Below are positions 1 to 11,596 of a DNA stretch of 64,000 bases, piece after piece. The notes under the pieces are model-generated. The model had not been told where the DNA came from. It saw only the letters and a list, made by a program, of their open reading frames with translations, and made no database searches. The stretch's first letter is position 1. Each line of letters opens with the position of its first letter. The stretch spans positions 118,140,133-118,204,132 of the forward strand of contig CM076193.1 of the NCBI GenBank assembly GCA_038277395.1. The letters run 5' to 3'. A program made the translations under genes and the position numbers. This DNA comes from Dryocosmus kuriphilus. Lineage: Eukaryota > Arthropoda > Insecta > Hymenoptera > Cynipidae.

Positions 1-1990
1 AACGCGAAATTTTTAAATTTATATTATAAGCATTATTAAAATAAAAAATGAAAATGTTGCGCAAAATAAATTTGAATACTGTGTCCGTCATATCAGAACA
101 AGAGAAAAATGTGTCTTTTCGGGATCTGCTTTTCTATGTTTGCATAAACGTGTAAGCTCAAAAACTGGAAATTTAATTCAAAGAGCAGCGATCAAAGATG
201 TAAATTCTCTGTAAAAGTCTGAGAGAAAAATGCTTGAAAAGTGACGCATAGTATTTTAGAGTTTCGGTCTGTCAATTTATTCTTTAAAATTTTTAAAATT
301 GAGTAAACATGGTATTAAAAAGTCACTTTTAGCTGCAATATAATGGAAAAATAATAGAATTATTATTTCACAACACCTTTATTGAAAACTCGATTTTCAG
401 TGCCTGTAACGCGGGGGGAAACAGACTGTTTTCAGAACTGTGACGTAGCAGGATGAAAAACTATTACGTAGCAAGATGAAACATTTTAAATTATTATATT
501 TTCTTTTTTTTCCGTGAGTTGAAGAATTTTTAATTGGGGAAGAAATTTTATCTTTTTTCTTTTTGAACTTCATTTTTATTACAGTAACAGGCTTTTTTCG
601 CTCTCGTTCTACAGGTAGACAGAAAGGATTTTCCTCTGGAGGTATTGTAAAAAATAAGTATTACTCGGTATGAAATACACTTTTATAGTATATGATATTT
701 TTTAATAAAAAATAAAAAATTCTCTTAAAGAATATTTCTTTCTGTAATATAAAGTGCCAGTGACATATTTCTTCTATAGCAGAAATAATATTCGAACAGG
801 AACAGGTTTAAAAAGTATAGAAAATTTACTTTAAACTCGAATAAAGGTAGGGATTAACTTTAGGTTTTTATCATTTAGTACTTTGTTTAAGAGAACTTAT
901 CATGGACATGAAGCATTGAAAATTCTAGATTTCGGTAAATATCGGAAAATCTAATCTTGGGTTAGGAACACCCTAGCTTGCCTATTCAAGATTATTTCTA
1001 TGCATATTAAGACACGAGAAAATTAATTTTAAGATTCAGCATCGTAAAATCTCGAAAGATTAAAAGGTCAACATCGAATTCTGTTCAATTCGTGTCCATC
1101 ATGAATCAGCTATAACAAGCACATCACAAACATTTAACTAGACTCATCCATAAAATCACCAGCATTTTCCCACCGTCCTTTAGTACCAATAAATTGATCT
1201 ATATCACTTAGGTTTTAGATCCGGATTTACGAGGCTTTGAAGAAATATCTGAAACATTGAAAAGGTCTCATGGTGTTAGCCTTTTTAGCGAGATTGGTCA
1301 TGAATGTAAAGGGTTGTACTAAAAAAAAAGATATAAAAAGAGTCACGAGAAATTGTAGTTCCAACTTTGCTTTTAAAGAAAACGTTAGTTTAGTGTCCAT
1401 AGCAATCAATACAAAAGGGAATAATCATTGTCGATCAACGATTATTATTATTATTGTTAATATTAATGTAGCGATGTGATACGTTAGCGAGGGCAGGAAA
1501 ATAATTTTCAAAGAATAGAAGCATGGTTGCTGGAAATGAAAGCATTCTATTTCTCGCTTATAAGCTGACGCCACTTTGTTTCTGTGGATGATAATTGTCT
1601 CATAAATGTCTTTCTTTACATGAACACAAAGAAGGAAGGACAGTTGAGGCCACCTTTGGTCTTAAAGAAGCTTTTCATTAGCTGTAATGACCTCGCCAAC
1701 GACCTTACGGTGCTTGCCTATTTCTAACTGAATGTGGCAATTTAACCGACAGTTCTGTGGTTATTTGTCAATATATACTAGTTTATTTCTTTATTTTCTA
1801 CCGCTTCTTATTCTATTTTTCTTTAAGAGGAAGTAATTACTTTCTTGAAGATAACTAAAATAATAAATTAAGTTAGGAACATCTTTTTAAGGAGAGCATG
1901 GAAGGTGAATGGCTCAGTTAAACCTACATTTTGCCAGTAGAAATATTTTTATAAAATTCAAATTTCCACTTTCCAATTCTAACCAGGTAA
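1..1990. other. AT-rich stretch without a recognised gene
   Basis: I see only short open frames without recognisable motifs. A short ATT microsatellite lies near 1439-1460. The segment around 385-480 (CCTGTAACGCGGGG followed by GTGACGTAGCAGGATG) resembles a diverged copy of 31560-31640 and may belong to an old dispersed repeat. No promoter or RNA gene was identified. Confidence 0.5.
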
Positions 1991-2024
1991 TCATCTATGC
2001 GATCTAGATTACTAAAAAAAAACC

Positions 2025-2545
2025 TTTCGTCACATTTTGGTATTTACTTTCATCAATTTTCTCAGCCCTATATTATTCTTGATGATCACTCACCTTCTTG
2101 CCCATCTCCTAATTTTCCTCCTTCACATCCTCTTCAACATCATACTTCGCGTTTCCTTCCGCTTCCCCGTTATCTTCCTCAGCTTCCTTGTCCATCTCAG
2201 CTCTTCTTCCTCCTTCTCATTATTTGATATTGAGAAAGACTTGGATGCAAAAAGTTTCTGTTGACTTGCGGCTTCTCGTGTGTAAGATTCTTAACTAAAG
2301 GACCTTAATTTCCTCTTTAATTCCCTTCCGCCTCAACTTTCTTTTCCTTCAAATTATTCTCTTCCTCCACCTCTTCTTGATCATCAGAATCCTTATTAAC
2401 TTCCCTTTATCCTCCTCCTCTTTCTTTTCATCCTCCATTCCTCCTTCGCCCTTCCACAGTCACCATCCACCCTTTCCCTTCTCTTTTCCATCATTTTTAT
2501 CTTTCTGTTTCTCTTCCTCATTTTTTTTCTATCATCACTTTATGC
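2025..2545. repeat. Polypyrimidine (CT-rich) low-complexity tract
   Basis: The plus strand is almost purely C and T over most of this stretch, with words such as CCTCCTC and TTCCTTC. The open frames here are Pro/Ser/Phe/Leu-rich by-products of composition, not proteins. Similar strand-asymmetric tracts occur at 17.2-18.3 kb and 63-64 kb on the same strand, and as purine-rich tracts at 23.1-24.9 kb and 48.0-48.6 kb. Confidence 0.75.
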
Positions 2546-4272
2546 TTATCGTAAGAATCAATAATATTTTTTTTAAACAAAAGTTTCACTTTTTACAGTC
2601 ATTATAGGCTTTATTGTGTATACTTCCTTTACATTTTAACTCGAAAGTCTGAATTCATCAGATTTTTCCATCAATTACAATTTAATGTTGAACATAAATT
2701 GAAGTAAATGAAATTTCAGTCGTCTTTATGAGCATTTAATTGGTGGAACCACTCAAAGATTTTCCTCTCATTCAATAAAATTTATCGAAATTTCTAAACC
2801 GTATTTTGTATCCAATAAAGTACGGATTTCGATTGAAAAATGTTACGAAATGGTTTTTCAAGTGGAAAAATCTTTCACATGGGTTTCCTTTTCACCTCTA
2901 TTGATCTGAATCGAAACTGTATCACTAAATATTAGGCAGCAGCCCTTTACTTTAGGTATAAGGGATGGCTTGCGGGAGTTGGGGTAGTTCTTTCGCTGGT
3001 GCTTTTAAGCAAACGTCCCACGTAGCTGCGCGCTATTTTACGAAGCAGCTGCAGTTAAAGTATACCCTGAAAAGACATGAACAACCTTCCCATTCACAGG
3101 GTGTTCAACTAATGAAAATTGGATTAAAATACGTAAATTAGTGGCTGATTAAAAGTTGAATAAAATTTACTTGTTGCCAGTATAGACCTTATTTTAAATC
3201 TTCAAGAATTATTAATATTATTAAATAAAGCGAAATTAACATTTCATTAAATTACTACACATTTATGATGTTTGCGCTACAGCGTGTTGCAAACAGTACA
3301 TTGACAATAAATAATGTAAATATAAACAAAATTGCTATGATTACAATATGATACCGTAAAATAAAGGACAAAAAGAAAAGAATCCATCTCCTAAAGCAGA
3401 TTTTTTAGTTTTAAATTAACTTACTTTCAAACGCGTTCACAGAAAAAGGCGACCTGCTCTATCTCTTCGTTTGTAAACAAAAATTCTGTAGGAGCACAAA
3501 GTTGCAAATAAACCAAAACATTACGTCAAAAGATCGGTTATTATAAAATGTTACAAAAAGCGTTTTCATCATGAATTTGTGAACCCTTTTCGTGCAGAGT
3601 GAACATAGAACTATTTTCCAAAAGTCCCTCGAATTTTAAGACCCATCGCCAATATGTGGTCAAACAAATTTTTCGTTTAAAGTTGTCAATTTTTAAATTA
3701 TAAAATTCATTCGTGCTCAGTGCTCAGTTTCGCATCGAAGTTGTTAATGTTTTTAGTCCAGATAGTGAAAATTGTTCTTTGTTAGATAACACAGTACAAA
3801 CTGTAGATTCTGTAATACGAAAAGGTTTTTAGTTCAGAACTGTCTATTCATTTTAATTTACCTTACAATTTTAAACAATTTAAATTGAATATCAATTAAC
3901 GACATTAACGCCTTTATTTTGAAGTTGTACAATTAAAAAAATTTAAACCAAACAATTTTGAAATTTCATCAATCAATCTTGTCAATACTTATCATTTTGA
4001 AAGATTATTATTGGAAAATAATTGTACAAGTTGAAGCGCTTGAAGTTTGAAGACATACAATTTTGAAAGTTTCAGTTTAAATTTTCTTAATTTCTAGCAC
4101 TTTCCATTGTAAATTAAACATTTTTGAATATCGTATTTTGAAATACTGTCTAGATGTGAAATCTTGAAAATCCAAACTATTCGACTTACAACGTTTTCAA
4201 TTTGAACTTGCATTTATTTGATTTCAGCGCATTTTTTAGGATTGTCGTTGAACAGTGTGTTACGCTCATAAC
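2546..4272. other. AT-rich stretch without a recognised gene
   Basis: No coding motifs were found. 2940-3070 is less AT-rich than its surroundings (around TAGCTGCGCGC) but has no identifiable homology. From about 3700 to 4240 there are many loosely repeated words of the AATTTTGAA type. The same texture recurs at 40.1-40.5 kb and 50.0-50.2 kb, suggesting ancient decayed repeats. Confidence 0.45.
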
Positions 4273-4399
4273 AAATATTTAGATAATAATAATATGATCG
4301 AGGAGAGATTTTGAGTCCTCATTATCGATTTAAGGTCCGGGGATAGAAATAGTAGAAAGAAGATATCAACATATTCAGACAAAAAATTTAATGTTTAAA

Positions 4400-4440
4400 G
4401 TAACGTTTCGTCACTCAGCTGAGAGACCTCATCAGACAGT
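4400..4440 (-). ncRNA. Hammerhead-ribozyme-like motif, left PLE arm
   Basis: Read on the minus strand, the core CTGATGA (complement of 4429-4435) is followed by a stem-II hairpin of seven positions with one U-U mismatch and an AGCU loop, then GAAA (complement of 4406-4409). The sequence is identical to the motif in the right arm. PLEs are known to carry hammerhead motifs near their ends. The cleavage site and stems I and III cannot be assigned from this alone, and PLE hammerheads often need dimerisation. Confidence 0.65.
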
Positions 4441-5100
4441 AAATAAGTTAAAATCTAAAGAAAATACAAAATTCACCTTAGAAGTAAGAATATACATCAG
4501 AAATCAGCAGTAAAAAGATTGTACAGGTAAAACTTACCAAAAATACGTTGAGTTTAAATTTTTGGATGTCATGTTGTCAGAGAAGGTTTGGAACAGATTT
4601 TGTAATTTTTGTTTGAAAGTAAAAAGGTAAAAAATTCCAATAATGTCATTACTCAAATGTATCTAAAAACTGATAAAACCGGAGAAGAATAAGTAAAAAT
4701 TTAGAAAGTTTGAAAAAAATTTATTCTAGGTTAGGATAGTTTTAAGTAAGTAAGAATTAAGATAGTTACCTTGTAAGAGAAAAAATGGATGGTAATAAAA
4801 TCAAGAGGCCCATAATGGCCAATTTGAATTAGTTTAAATAAGCATTGTGAATAATAATAAAACTTTAAAATGTGAAAATTGGAAGTGAGTTCTCTGAGTA
4901 CATTGCCATGATAAGGTGGTTTGAGTACTGACAATATGGAGTAGATTCATAAAGTTTCAAGGTTATAAGTGGGAGAAAAAGCGGCAAATTTGAAAAAGAT
5001 ATGATAAGGAAACAAAATATGGAATTTAGAAAATTGGACAAAAATAAAAAATTTAAGGTATTTAATATTGAGTTATAAGCAGAATTGTAAAATTAAAGGT

Positions 5101-5604
5101 CGGTAATTTTATTTAAAGCACTATTACCCCTCCTCTTTATATAAATCATTTCAACAAACAAACGTTTATAAAAATTTTGTTCTTTATGTAGGATCTTTAT
5201 GTCATCCCATTTCATAAAAGAAGAATCACCGTTGTGATCTGCATGAATATGTTTTGCTATTTCTTTTCTATTTTTAATGCAATTTTGGACATTTCTCAGA
5301 TTTTCGTTTCTTCTAGTATCCAAAGATCTTTTGGTTTAGCCAATGTATGATAGACCACAAGAATAGTTAAGTTCATAAACAACATTACATTGATCAAGTT
5401 TATTTATGGGATCTTTTCTAGTTTAATGAAAACATCAAATTTTGAATCTATTTTAAAAATAGTATTTATATTGAAATCAAAGAAAAGTCTACGAATGGGA
5501 TATGAGATGTCAGGATAAAAATTGAGAGACACATAAGTTTTATCAGTTATTATGTTGTTAGTAGTATTAATAAGGTTTTGATTTGGAGTGGAATCATTCA
5601 TATT
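5101..5604 (-). pseudogene. GIY-YIG endonuclease domain, left PLE copy (broken)
   Basis: This is the minus-strand counterpart of the GIY-YIG ORF in the right arm. Recognisable pieces are an N-terminal part (5404-5601, with the stretch SYPIRRLFFDFN) and a C-terminal part (5101-5323, with KHIHADHNGDSSF and the NALNK-like tail). The frame is broken near 5400 in the segment after FDVFIKL. The residue before IGQTKR and the codons around it (5335-5350) also differ from the right copy: GGCTAAACC is read where the right copy has GGCCAAACC. It is a non-functional copy of a 5'-truncated PLE 3' end. Confidence 0.7.
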
Positions 5605-5618
5605 AATTTGGAAGAAGC

Positions 5619-6205
5619 AAATTTTAAAATATAACAGTTATCATAATGATTTCATCGAAAAACATATTAAAAATAGACTCTTCCAAATTAATATGAATGA
5701 TTCCACTCCAAATCAAAACCTTATTAATACTAACAACATAATAACTGATAAAACTTATGTGTCTTTCAATTTTTATCCTGACATCTCATATCCCATTCGA
5801 AGAATTTTTTCTGATTTCAATATAAATACTATTTTTAAAATAGATTCAAAATTTGATATTTTCATTAAACTAGGAAAAGACCCTATAAGTAAACTTGATC
5901 AATGTAATGTTGTTTATGAACTCAACTGTTCTTGTGGTCTATCATACATTGGCCAAACCAAAAGATCTTTGGATACTAGAGGAAACGAACATCTGAGAAA
6001 TGTCCAACATTGCATTAAAAATAGAAAAGAAGTAGCAAAACATATTCATGCAGATCACAACGGTGATTCTTCTTTTATGAAATGGGATGACACAAAGATC
6101 CTACATAAAGAACAAAATTTTTATAAACGTTTGTTTGTTGAAATGATTTATATAAAGAGGAGGAGTAATAGTGCTTTAAATAAAATTACCGACCTTCAAT
6201 TTTAA
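5619..6205 (+). CDS. PLE C-terminal fragment with GIY-YIG endonuclease domain
   Basis: This open frame of about 195 codons is the C-terminal part of a Penelope-like polyprotein. PLE proteins are a reverse transcriptase followed by a GIY-YIG nuclease that nicks the target. The start aligns with the region after the RT in the other PLE copies of this window (YHNDFIEKHIKNR compares with YRNNFIKKYINKR in copy A). The nuclease core is visible as VVYELNCSCG, then LSYIGQTKRSLDTR and GNEHLRN, then KHIHADH. The catalytic Tyr of YIGQTKR and the downstream Arg and His/Glu region are present. The open frame runs from 5588, but the first codons come from the inverted arm junction, so no genuine start codon exists. 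The RT is absent; the fragment could not retrotranspose itself. Confidence 0.8.
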
Positions 6206-6847
6206 AATTCTGCATATAACTCAATGTTAAATACCTTAAATTTTTGATTTTTGTCCAATTTTCTAAATTCCATATTTTGTTTCCTTATCATATCTTTTTC
6301 AAATTTGCCGCTTTTTCTCCCACTTATAACTTTGAAACTTTATGAATCTACTCCATATTGTCAGTACTCAAACCACCTTATCATGGCAATGTACTCAGAG
6401 AACTCACTTCCAATTTTCACATTTTAAAGTTTTATTATTATTCACAATGCTTATTTAAACTAATTCAAACTGCCATTATGGGCCTCTTGATTTTATTACC
6501 ATCCATTTTTTCTCTTACAAGGTAACTATCTTAATTCTTACTTTCTTAAAACTATCCTAACCTAGAATAAATTTTTTTCAAACTTTCTAAATTTTTACTT
6601 ATTCTTCGCCGGTTTTATGATTTTTTAGATACATTTGAGTAATGGCATTATTGGAATTTTTTACCTTTTTACTTTCAAACAAAAATTACAAAATCTGTTC
6701 CAAACCTTCTCTGACAACATGACTCCAAAAATTTAAACTCAACGTATTTTTGGTAAGTTTTACCTGTACAATCTTTTTACTTCTGATTTCTGATGTATAT
6801 TCTTACTTCTAAGGTGAATTTTGTATTTTCTTTAGATTTTAACTTAT

Positions 6848-6892
6848 TTACTGTCTGATGAGGTCTCTCAGCTGAGTGACGAAACGTTACTT
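6848..6892 (+). ncRNA. Hammerhead-ribozyme-like motif, right PLE arm
   Basis: CTGATGA at 6855-6861 is followed by G, a hairpin GTCTCTC-AGCT-GAGTGAC with one U-U mismatch, and GAAA at 6881-6884. This matches the catalytic core and stem II of a hammerhead ribozyme. It lies about 55 bp inside the outer (3') boundary of the element, a location close to that of the motifs in copies A and B. Cleavage activity is inferred, not shown; the cleavage triplet is not evident nearby. Confidence 0.7.
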
Positions 6893-6961
6893 TAAACATT
6901 AAATTTTTTGTCTGGATGTGTTGATATCTTCTTTCTACTACTTCTTTCTAAATATTTAGAT

Positions 6962-7459
6962 TTTTTAATTTTACAAAAGTTCTATTTTTTAAAGCAGAAA
7001 ATGATGGTTCGAAAATGAGTCTTTTTAACACCCCTCCATTAAGCTTCAGTTTTTAGTACATTAATGTTGAAACACCCTGTAGAAATATCACTTGGCTCTT
7101 GAGTTGGGTTGCGGCACTACGGAGATAGTGCTGCTCTGCGAATTACAGTATGCCAGAGATCCAGAGGGTGCAACTCTCTATACCTTTCGAGGTCAAGCAG
7201 TCAACCTGAAGTAGGTTTCCAGAAACGAGAAGGGCTTCGAACACGTCCGCAAGTGTTTTGTGATTGGTCGACCTCAGTTTTCAAGCCAATTTTCAATATA
7301 GATCTTGAGATCAGCTGAAATTTATGTCCAACGATATTAAAGCTGTGGAGCCTTCAATGATCATATCCCTGAAAAGTCAATTTCGAATTGTTTAGAGTTA
7401 AAAAAAATATAGTAAAAGAAACACTACTGACAATGAGTAGAAACCAGGAGAAGAATCTG
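6962..7459. other. Short spacer without a recognised gene
   Basis: 7080-7320 is less AT-rich than its surroundings and contains a 69-codon open frame with no motif I recognise. It could be a decayed exon or repeat; nothing stronger can be said. Confidence 0.35.
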
Positions 7460-7656
7460 TGTATACACTGAAACTTTTGTAAAGCATCTACAAATATGGG
7501 TCAAAAAGGTTACCACTCTATCTAACCTTAAAAATCAGAATAGATTCCTCTTGAGGTGCAAATCCGAAAGGTTTTATTCCTGCACATATAATTAACTCAG
7601 AACCAAAAATCAATTTTTATCACCCTTTATGTAACAACTATTATAAAAATGCATGT

Positions 7657-8034
7657 ATGAATTTTAAGATAAAAAGTTTAAAAATCGAAATTAAAGACAT
7701 TAATTATAGAATGAATCAACTTATAAAGGAAACTTCTCTTTTAAAAAACAAACTTGAAAATCTAGCTATAGATAATCAAGTCTCATTATTTTTCTCTTGT
7801 CAAAAAGAAATTATCGACAAATATGAAAAACATCTCATTAAAAACTCAATACAAAAATTCACATGGCTTAAAGAAACTTATTACAATATAAAACCCCAAA
7901 AAATTGCTAATAAAAAATGGCTTATAAATCTATCTAGCACACACATTCCTGATGAAATATGTTATTTCCTAAGTCTTGGTGATAAATTTTGTACAGAATA
8001 TCATAATAAATCTAAAATCATTGAAAATACTATA
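7657..8034 (+). pseudogene. PLE copy A N-terminal domain, interrupted
   Basis: The frame begins with MNFKIKSLKIEIKDINYRM and runs 126 codons until the transposon boundary. It is nearly identical to the start of the copy B protein (minus strand, from about 36890). The region is Lys/Asn/Ile-rich and predicted helical, as in the N-terminal extension before PLE reverse transcriptases. The sequence stops within NKSKIIENTI, exactly where copy B continues with ANVEEKVDLIP; the missing continuation resumes at 12725. In copy B the frame is open further upstream (from 36996), so the Met at 7657 may not be the original start. Confidence 0.8.
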
Positions 8035-8564
8035 GGGTGATTCTTTTACAAATCGTACGGATTTTGACGAAAATTGACCGACACATTTTTGATTCAGCTA
8101 AAACTTTTTTTTACGGATTCTTTATTGAAAAAGACAAGATACGTATTCGAAGATTTTTTTTTCTTCTCAATGTTTTGAAACTAAGAAGGATTGAAAATTT
8201 GAGAATTTGGTGATTTTTGGCTTGAAGACTATTTTTTAAAAGTCCATAACTCCACTTCTGTTTGAGCTAGAGACTTTATTTTTTTTTTCATTTTAAAGGT
8301 AAAATAACGAGTTTTAACAAAAAAATACTTTTAAATAAAACTATTGACAAATTCAAATTGTTATAAACAATTGAAGCGTTTAAATCGATTTTAAACAATT
8401 TTGACCCAAACATATCAAGTTTTTAGTATTTTTATCGTATTCTACGTCAAATTTCCTTTCGAAAACGATTTTTTATTCGATGGCGAAATAATTAGTACTG
8501 TCGGAAAAATTTAATTTATCTAGCGCTGTACGTCACACGCACCGGCGCGCGGGTGACATTGCAC
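8035..8564 (+). repeat. Left terminal inverted repeat of the 4.69 kb transposon
   Basis: This stretch is the reverse complement of 12215-12724 with scattered mismatches. Shared landmarks include ACGGATTCTTTATTGAAAAAG near the outer end and CGATGGCGAAATAATTAGTA further in. The length is unusual for most cut-and-paste elements. Confidence 0.85.
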
Positions 8565-8923
8565 GGCCCTCGCACGGTCTATGTTTCAATTTTAAATGTT
8601 TACCGTGAAACATACAGTTTGCAAATACTTTTTTATTACGTTTATGGATAAAAGTCATTCCAAAGTATCTAGAAAAAAGTAAACCTGGTTACAAAAATAC
8701 ATTAAAAAATGCTAACTTCACTAGAAACTTTAAAACTAAATATAGTATATTTTTGAACATAAAAAAATCTAATGATTGGTACAGAGTATCACAATGTATG
8801 GAAATAAGTGATAATAAATTCAGAATCTTCAATTTATTGAATCATAATTAAGCTATGAACTGTAGTTTTTTTCGATGTATTACAAACCATACATTTTATT
8901 TCAAAACTTTAACTACGATCGAA

Positions 8924-11596
8924 TCATTTTCTTCTTGCGAAGAAAAATTGCTTAGCTCGTATTTTGTTTTTTGCGACAGGTATGATGCAATGAAATTTCA
9001 GTGTCCCTTTCACGGTTATAGCCTCTCTGAATCTCGTCTCTAATTTTTGTTCTTCCTCAACATATTCTTCATTCGTCACATATCTTGATGAAATGTTAGG
9101 GAGAGACTCAGTTGCCCATTCAAATAATTGTTTTGGTGTTTGGATTGGATTGGATGTTCTTTGAAGGCTAGCTCTCGCAGCTAACCTTTTTAAAGTCCCA
9201 CCCAATCCATCGCACGCGCCCTTTCCATGAGACGTTGGGAAAAAGTGCCACTCTGCAGCTAGGTCAAAATCTGTTTCATGGTGTGTAAGATTAACAAAAT
9301 TTTTCTTGTTTTTATATTGCGCACCCGACCCATCAGAAAAATATATGATTTTTGAAATTTTTTCCAATTCTTTTTTTATGAAATTTACCAAATGTTTCTG
9401 AAACACATGAACTGCTACAGTGTCGTGATGCAAACATTCTGATATCATTACTAAACTTTTTACTTGAATATTGCCGTCATTATGCCTGTAATAAATTGCA
9501 AATGGGTGCACTGTAGCCTGCTCATTATTCCAGTGAAAGCCTTGTGCAGAATTCTGAATCACAAAAGCATAATTTTCGGAAAAATCACAGACTACAATGC
9601 ACTCATTCTCTGTTAGTTCTTGCCTTTTATTTTTCATGAATTCATTTTGCTTCCTCACCAAGAATGAATGAAGAAGTAATTTTTCCAAACTGGTCTGCAA
9701 TTTTTGTAAATATTCATCGACTGGAGATATCATCAGTTGCAAGGTGGTTCTGTCAACGTGAGTCCACTGTCTATACTTGATTTCGTCAATGAAATTTTCC
9801 TCAAAAATTAATTCAAGGTTGTTAATCAGATTTTTTGCACCTGGACACTTGGAGCAATTACCCAAATAACAATTATTCGTGGGTTCAGCGCAAATCATAT
9901 ATTTTAGGCAGTCATGATAACTTTTCAATGGATTGGGGGTGTGGGCCGTAAGATTTTTCATATTAGAACCTTCAATCAACAATTTAACATTTTCATGAAT
10001 CGTACAAACACATACTGAATGTGTGCCACTTGCACCCGCGAGCACGCAATATTTTGGTCGTAGAGATGCAAATTTAGAAAAACTACATTTAGCTTCTGGG
10101 TAAGTTTCCTTGAACAGTTGATAAAGTTCCCTCAAATTCATCAACAGTAACCTTTTCTGCATTTGAACGCGTTTGTCATCAATTTTAACTGAAACAAAAT
10201 CCTTCTTACCTGGCATTACACGACTATTCTCATCCAGTTCATAAAAACTAATTATTAAATGGACTACTTCTTTCTGTAAAGACGGGTGGCTTTTTGGGGT
10301 TGGGTCGGACAAAATCCCCTTTTCGTCAGCAATTTTCTTCGCAATTGTAATCATATGAAAAGTAGCGAGAGGAAAATGTTGTTTAATTTTTCGGAAAGAC
10401 CAGTCCTTGAAAATAGTCAAAATTTTCATTCTTCTTGAACGTTCTGTGGTCGCGTTAAATTCTTCCTTCAAAACTTGCAATAAATTATTTTCATCATTTT
10501 CCTCAACGCTATCATCATTATCATCAATAACAGGATTAAAAATTTTTGTAGCTAATGCTTTGGATACGTTTCAATTTTTCATTCGAATAACGGCGTTGAG
10601 AAACTTTTCTTTTTTGAATCGGTGACTCTCCAATTAAATTCAAACCCTGGTTGACGGACTCAATTGCTGCAGATACCACTATCTTGTCTTCCTCAAACGA
10701 TACACCAGGACTTGCTGGAAATTTTTCCATGTTAATGTCATTACTTTCCAACGCGTCAAAATCAGAATCATTTATTTCCTGGTCCTAAAAAAAATTTATT
10801 TATTCGTACATTATACTTAGTCCAGTCAAATTAGGGTTTCTGCTAGAACAAATTGTTAGTATATATTACTCGTAAGAACGTCCTAATAAAATCCTGAAAT
10901 CCTCGGGTCTGCAAGTGTTGTGGAATTTTTGATATTAACACGCATTGCTTACTCAGCAAGAGCGCACTATTAATTAACAAATTGATAACTTTTAAACTAT
11001 TAGTCGCAAAAGGTTTGATGTTAGCTGTACCATTTTTTCGTTATTTGTTAATAAGAAGAATTCCAAAATAGTTGCAGATCGGAGAGTTTCAGGATTTTTA
11101 TTAGGACGTCCTGACGAGTAATAATAAAAAGAAATTGCTACTAGTAATTTGTTCTAGCAAGCGTCCTTTTTTCGTCTAATTTGACTAGACTTCAAAGACT
11201 ATTAGTAAATCTAAATTATGACAATTCTATTAAGATTTTAGAAAATATCAGAATTTGTATTTCAGTAAAGAATTTTTGATAAAGATTTATAATTTGTATT
11301 TAAGTGAAGAAATATTAGTGAAGAAAATTTGCATTATAAATATTATCATCAGTAAAATTTACCTTTTTTTCACGATCCTTGTGTAATTTAGAAACTTTAA
11401 AACGGCAAGAATGACAGATTTTTTGTTGAAGAGACTCATCCGATACTGCTAAATTAAGAACCACTAAATTTTGTGCTGAAACTTTTCTGACATTTTGTGT
11501 TTTTCGATGACGAGACAAAGCAAAAGGATTGAAACATCGATCTGTTCGAATTTTGGAAGCACTTGTAGAGTTTGTTGATTTTAGCATTTTATCCAT
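8924..11596 (-). pseudogene. Spliced transposase of the 4.69 kb element, one frameshift
   Basis: Exon 1 (11596 to 11363) encodes an N-terminal Cys/His segment with RCFNPFALSRH and KICHSCRFKVSKL. It ends in AAG followed by GTAAAT. The intron (11362-10785) ends in a T-rich tract plus AG, and exon 2 resumes in the same phase at DQEINDSDFDALE, so both splice sites fit. Near 10560 a one-base frameshift moves the reading frame. After it, an open frame runs to 8924, more than 518 codons from 10480 and open further upstream through an acidic DDNDDS segment. This part has a Cys-rich block (THSVCVCTIHENV, then CSKCPG), then VVCDFSENYAF, IIYFSDGSGAQYKN and HFFPTSHGKGACDGLGG. The Asp residues in the last three motifs are likely the DDD/E catalytic set. 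The protein would act on the element ends in the nucleus. Apart from the frameshift the gene looks recent. Confidence 0.75.
10818..11190. mobile_element. MITE-like palindrome inside the transposase intron
   Basis: The two halves are inverted copies: AGTCCAGTCAAATTAG at the left matches the complement of CTAATTTGACTAGACT at the right, and inner landmarks such as GCTAGAACAAATT and ACGTCCTAATAAAA also recur inverted. It lies wholly in the intron between exons 1 and 2. No coding capacity. The target duplication is not clear. Confidence 0.65.

Larger units (their letters stand above)
4285..6949. mobile_element. Head-to-head pair of 5'-truncated Penelope-like elements
   Basis: Two copies of one Penelope-like retroelement end lie in inverted orientation. 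The left arm (about 4350-5613, element on the minus strand) is the near-perfect reverse complement of the right arm (about 5681-6941, plus strand). The short spacer reads as PLE coding sequence continuous with the right copy, so the right copy extends about 65 bp further 5'. The 5'-truncated ends face each other and the 3' ends face outward. Both outer ends carry a hammerhead-like motif. A 12-bp direct repeat, AAATATTTAGAT, flanks the unit at 4273-4284 and 6950-6961 and is a candidate target duplication; it is AT-rich and leaves about 65 bp of unpaired sequence inside it on the left, so this is only moderately supported. Confidence 0.8.

Noticed and set aside
1997..2607. Overlapping open frames of 75-76 codons
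   Set aside because: They are Ser/Pro/Phe/Leu-rich products of a CT-rich tract.
8664..8852. Plus-strand frame of about 60 codons (KPGYKNTLKNANFTRNF start) within the 4.69 kb transposon
   Set aside because: It lies opposite and downstream of the transposase gene, has no start or motif, and is likely chance in AT-rich DNA.
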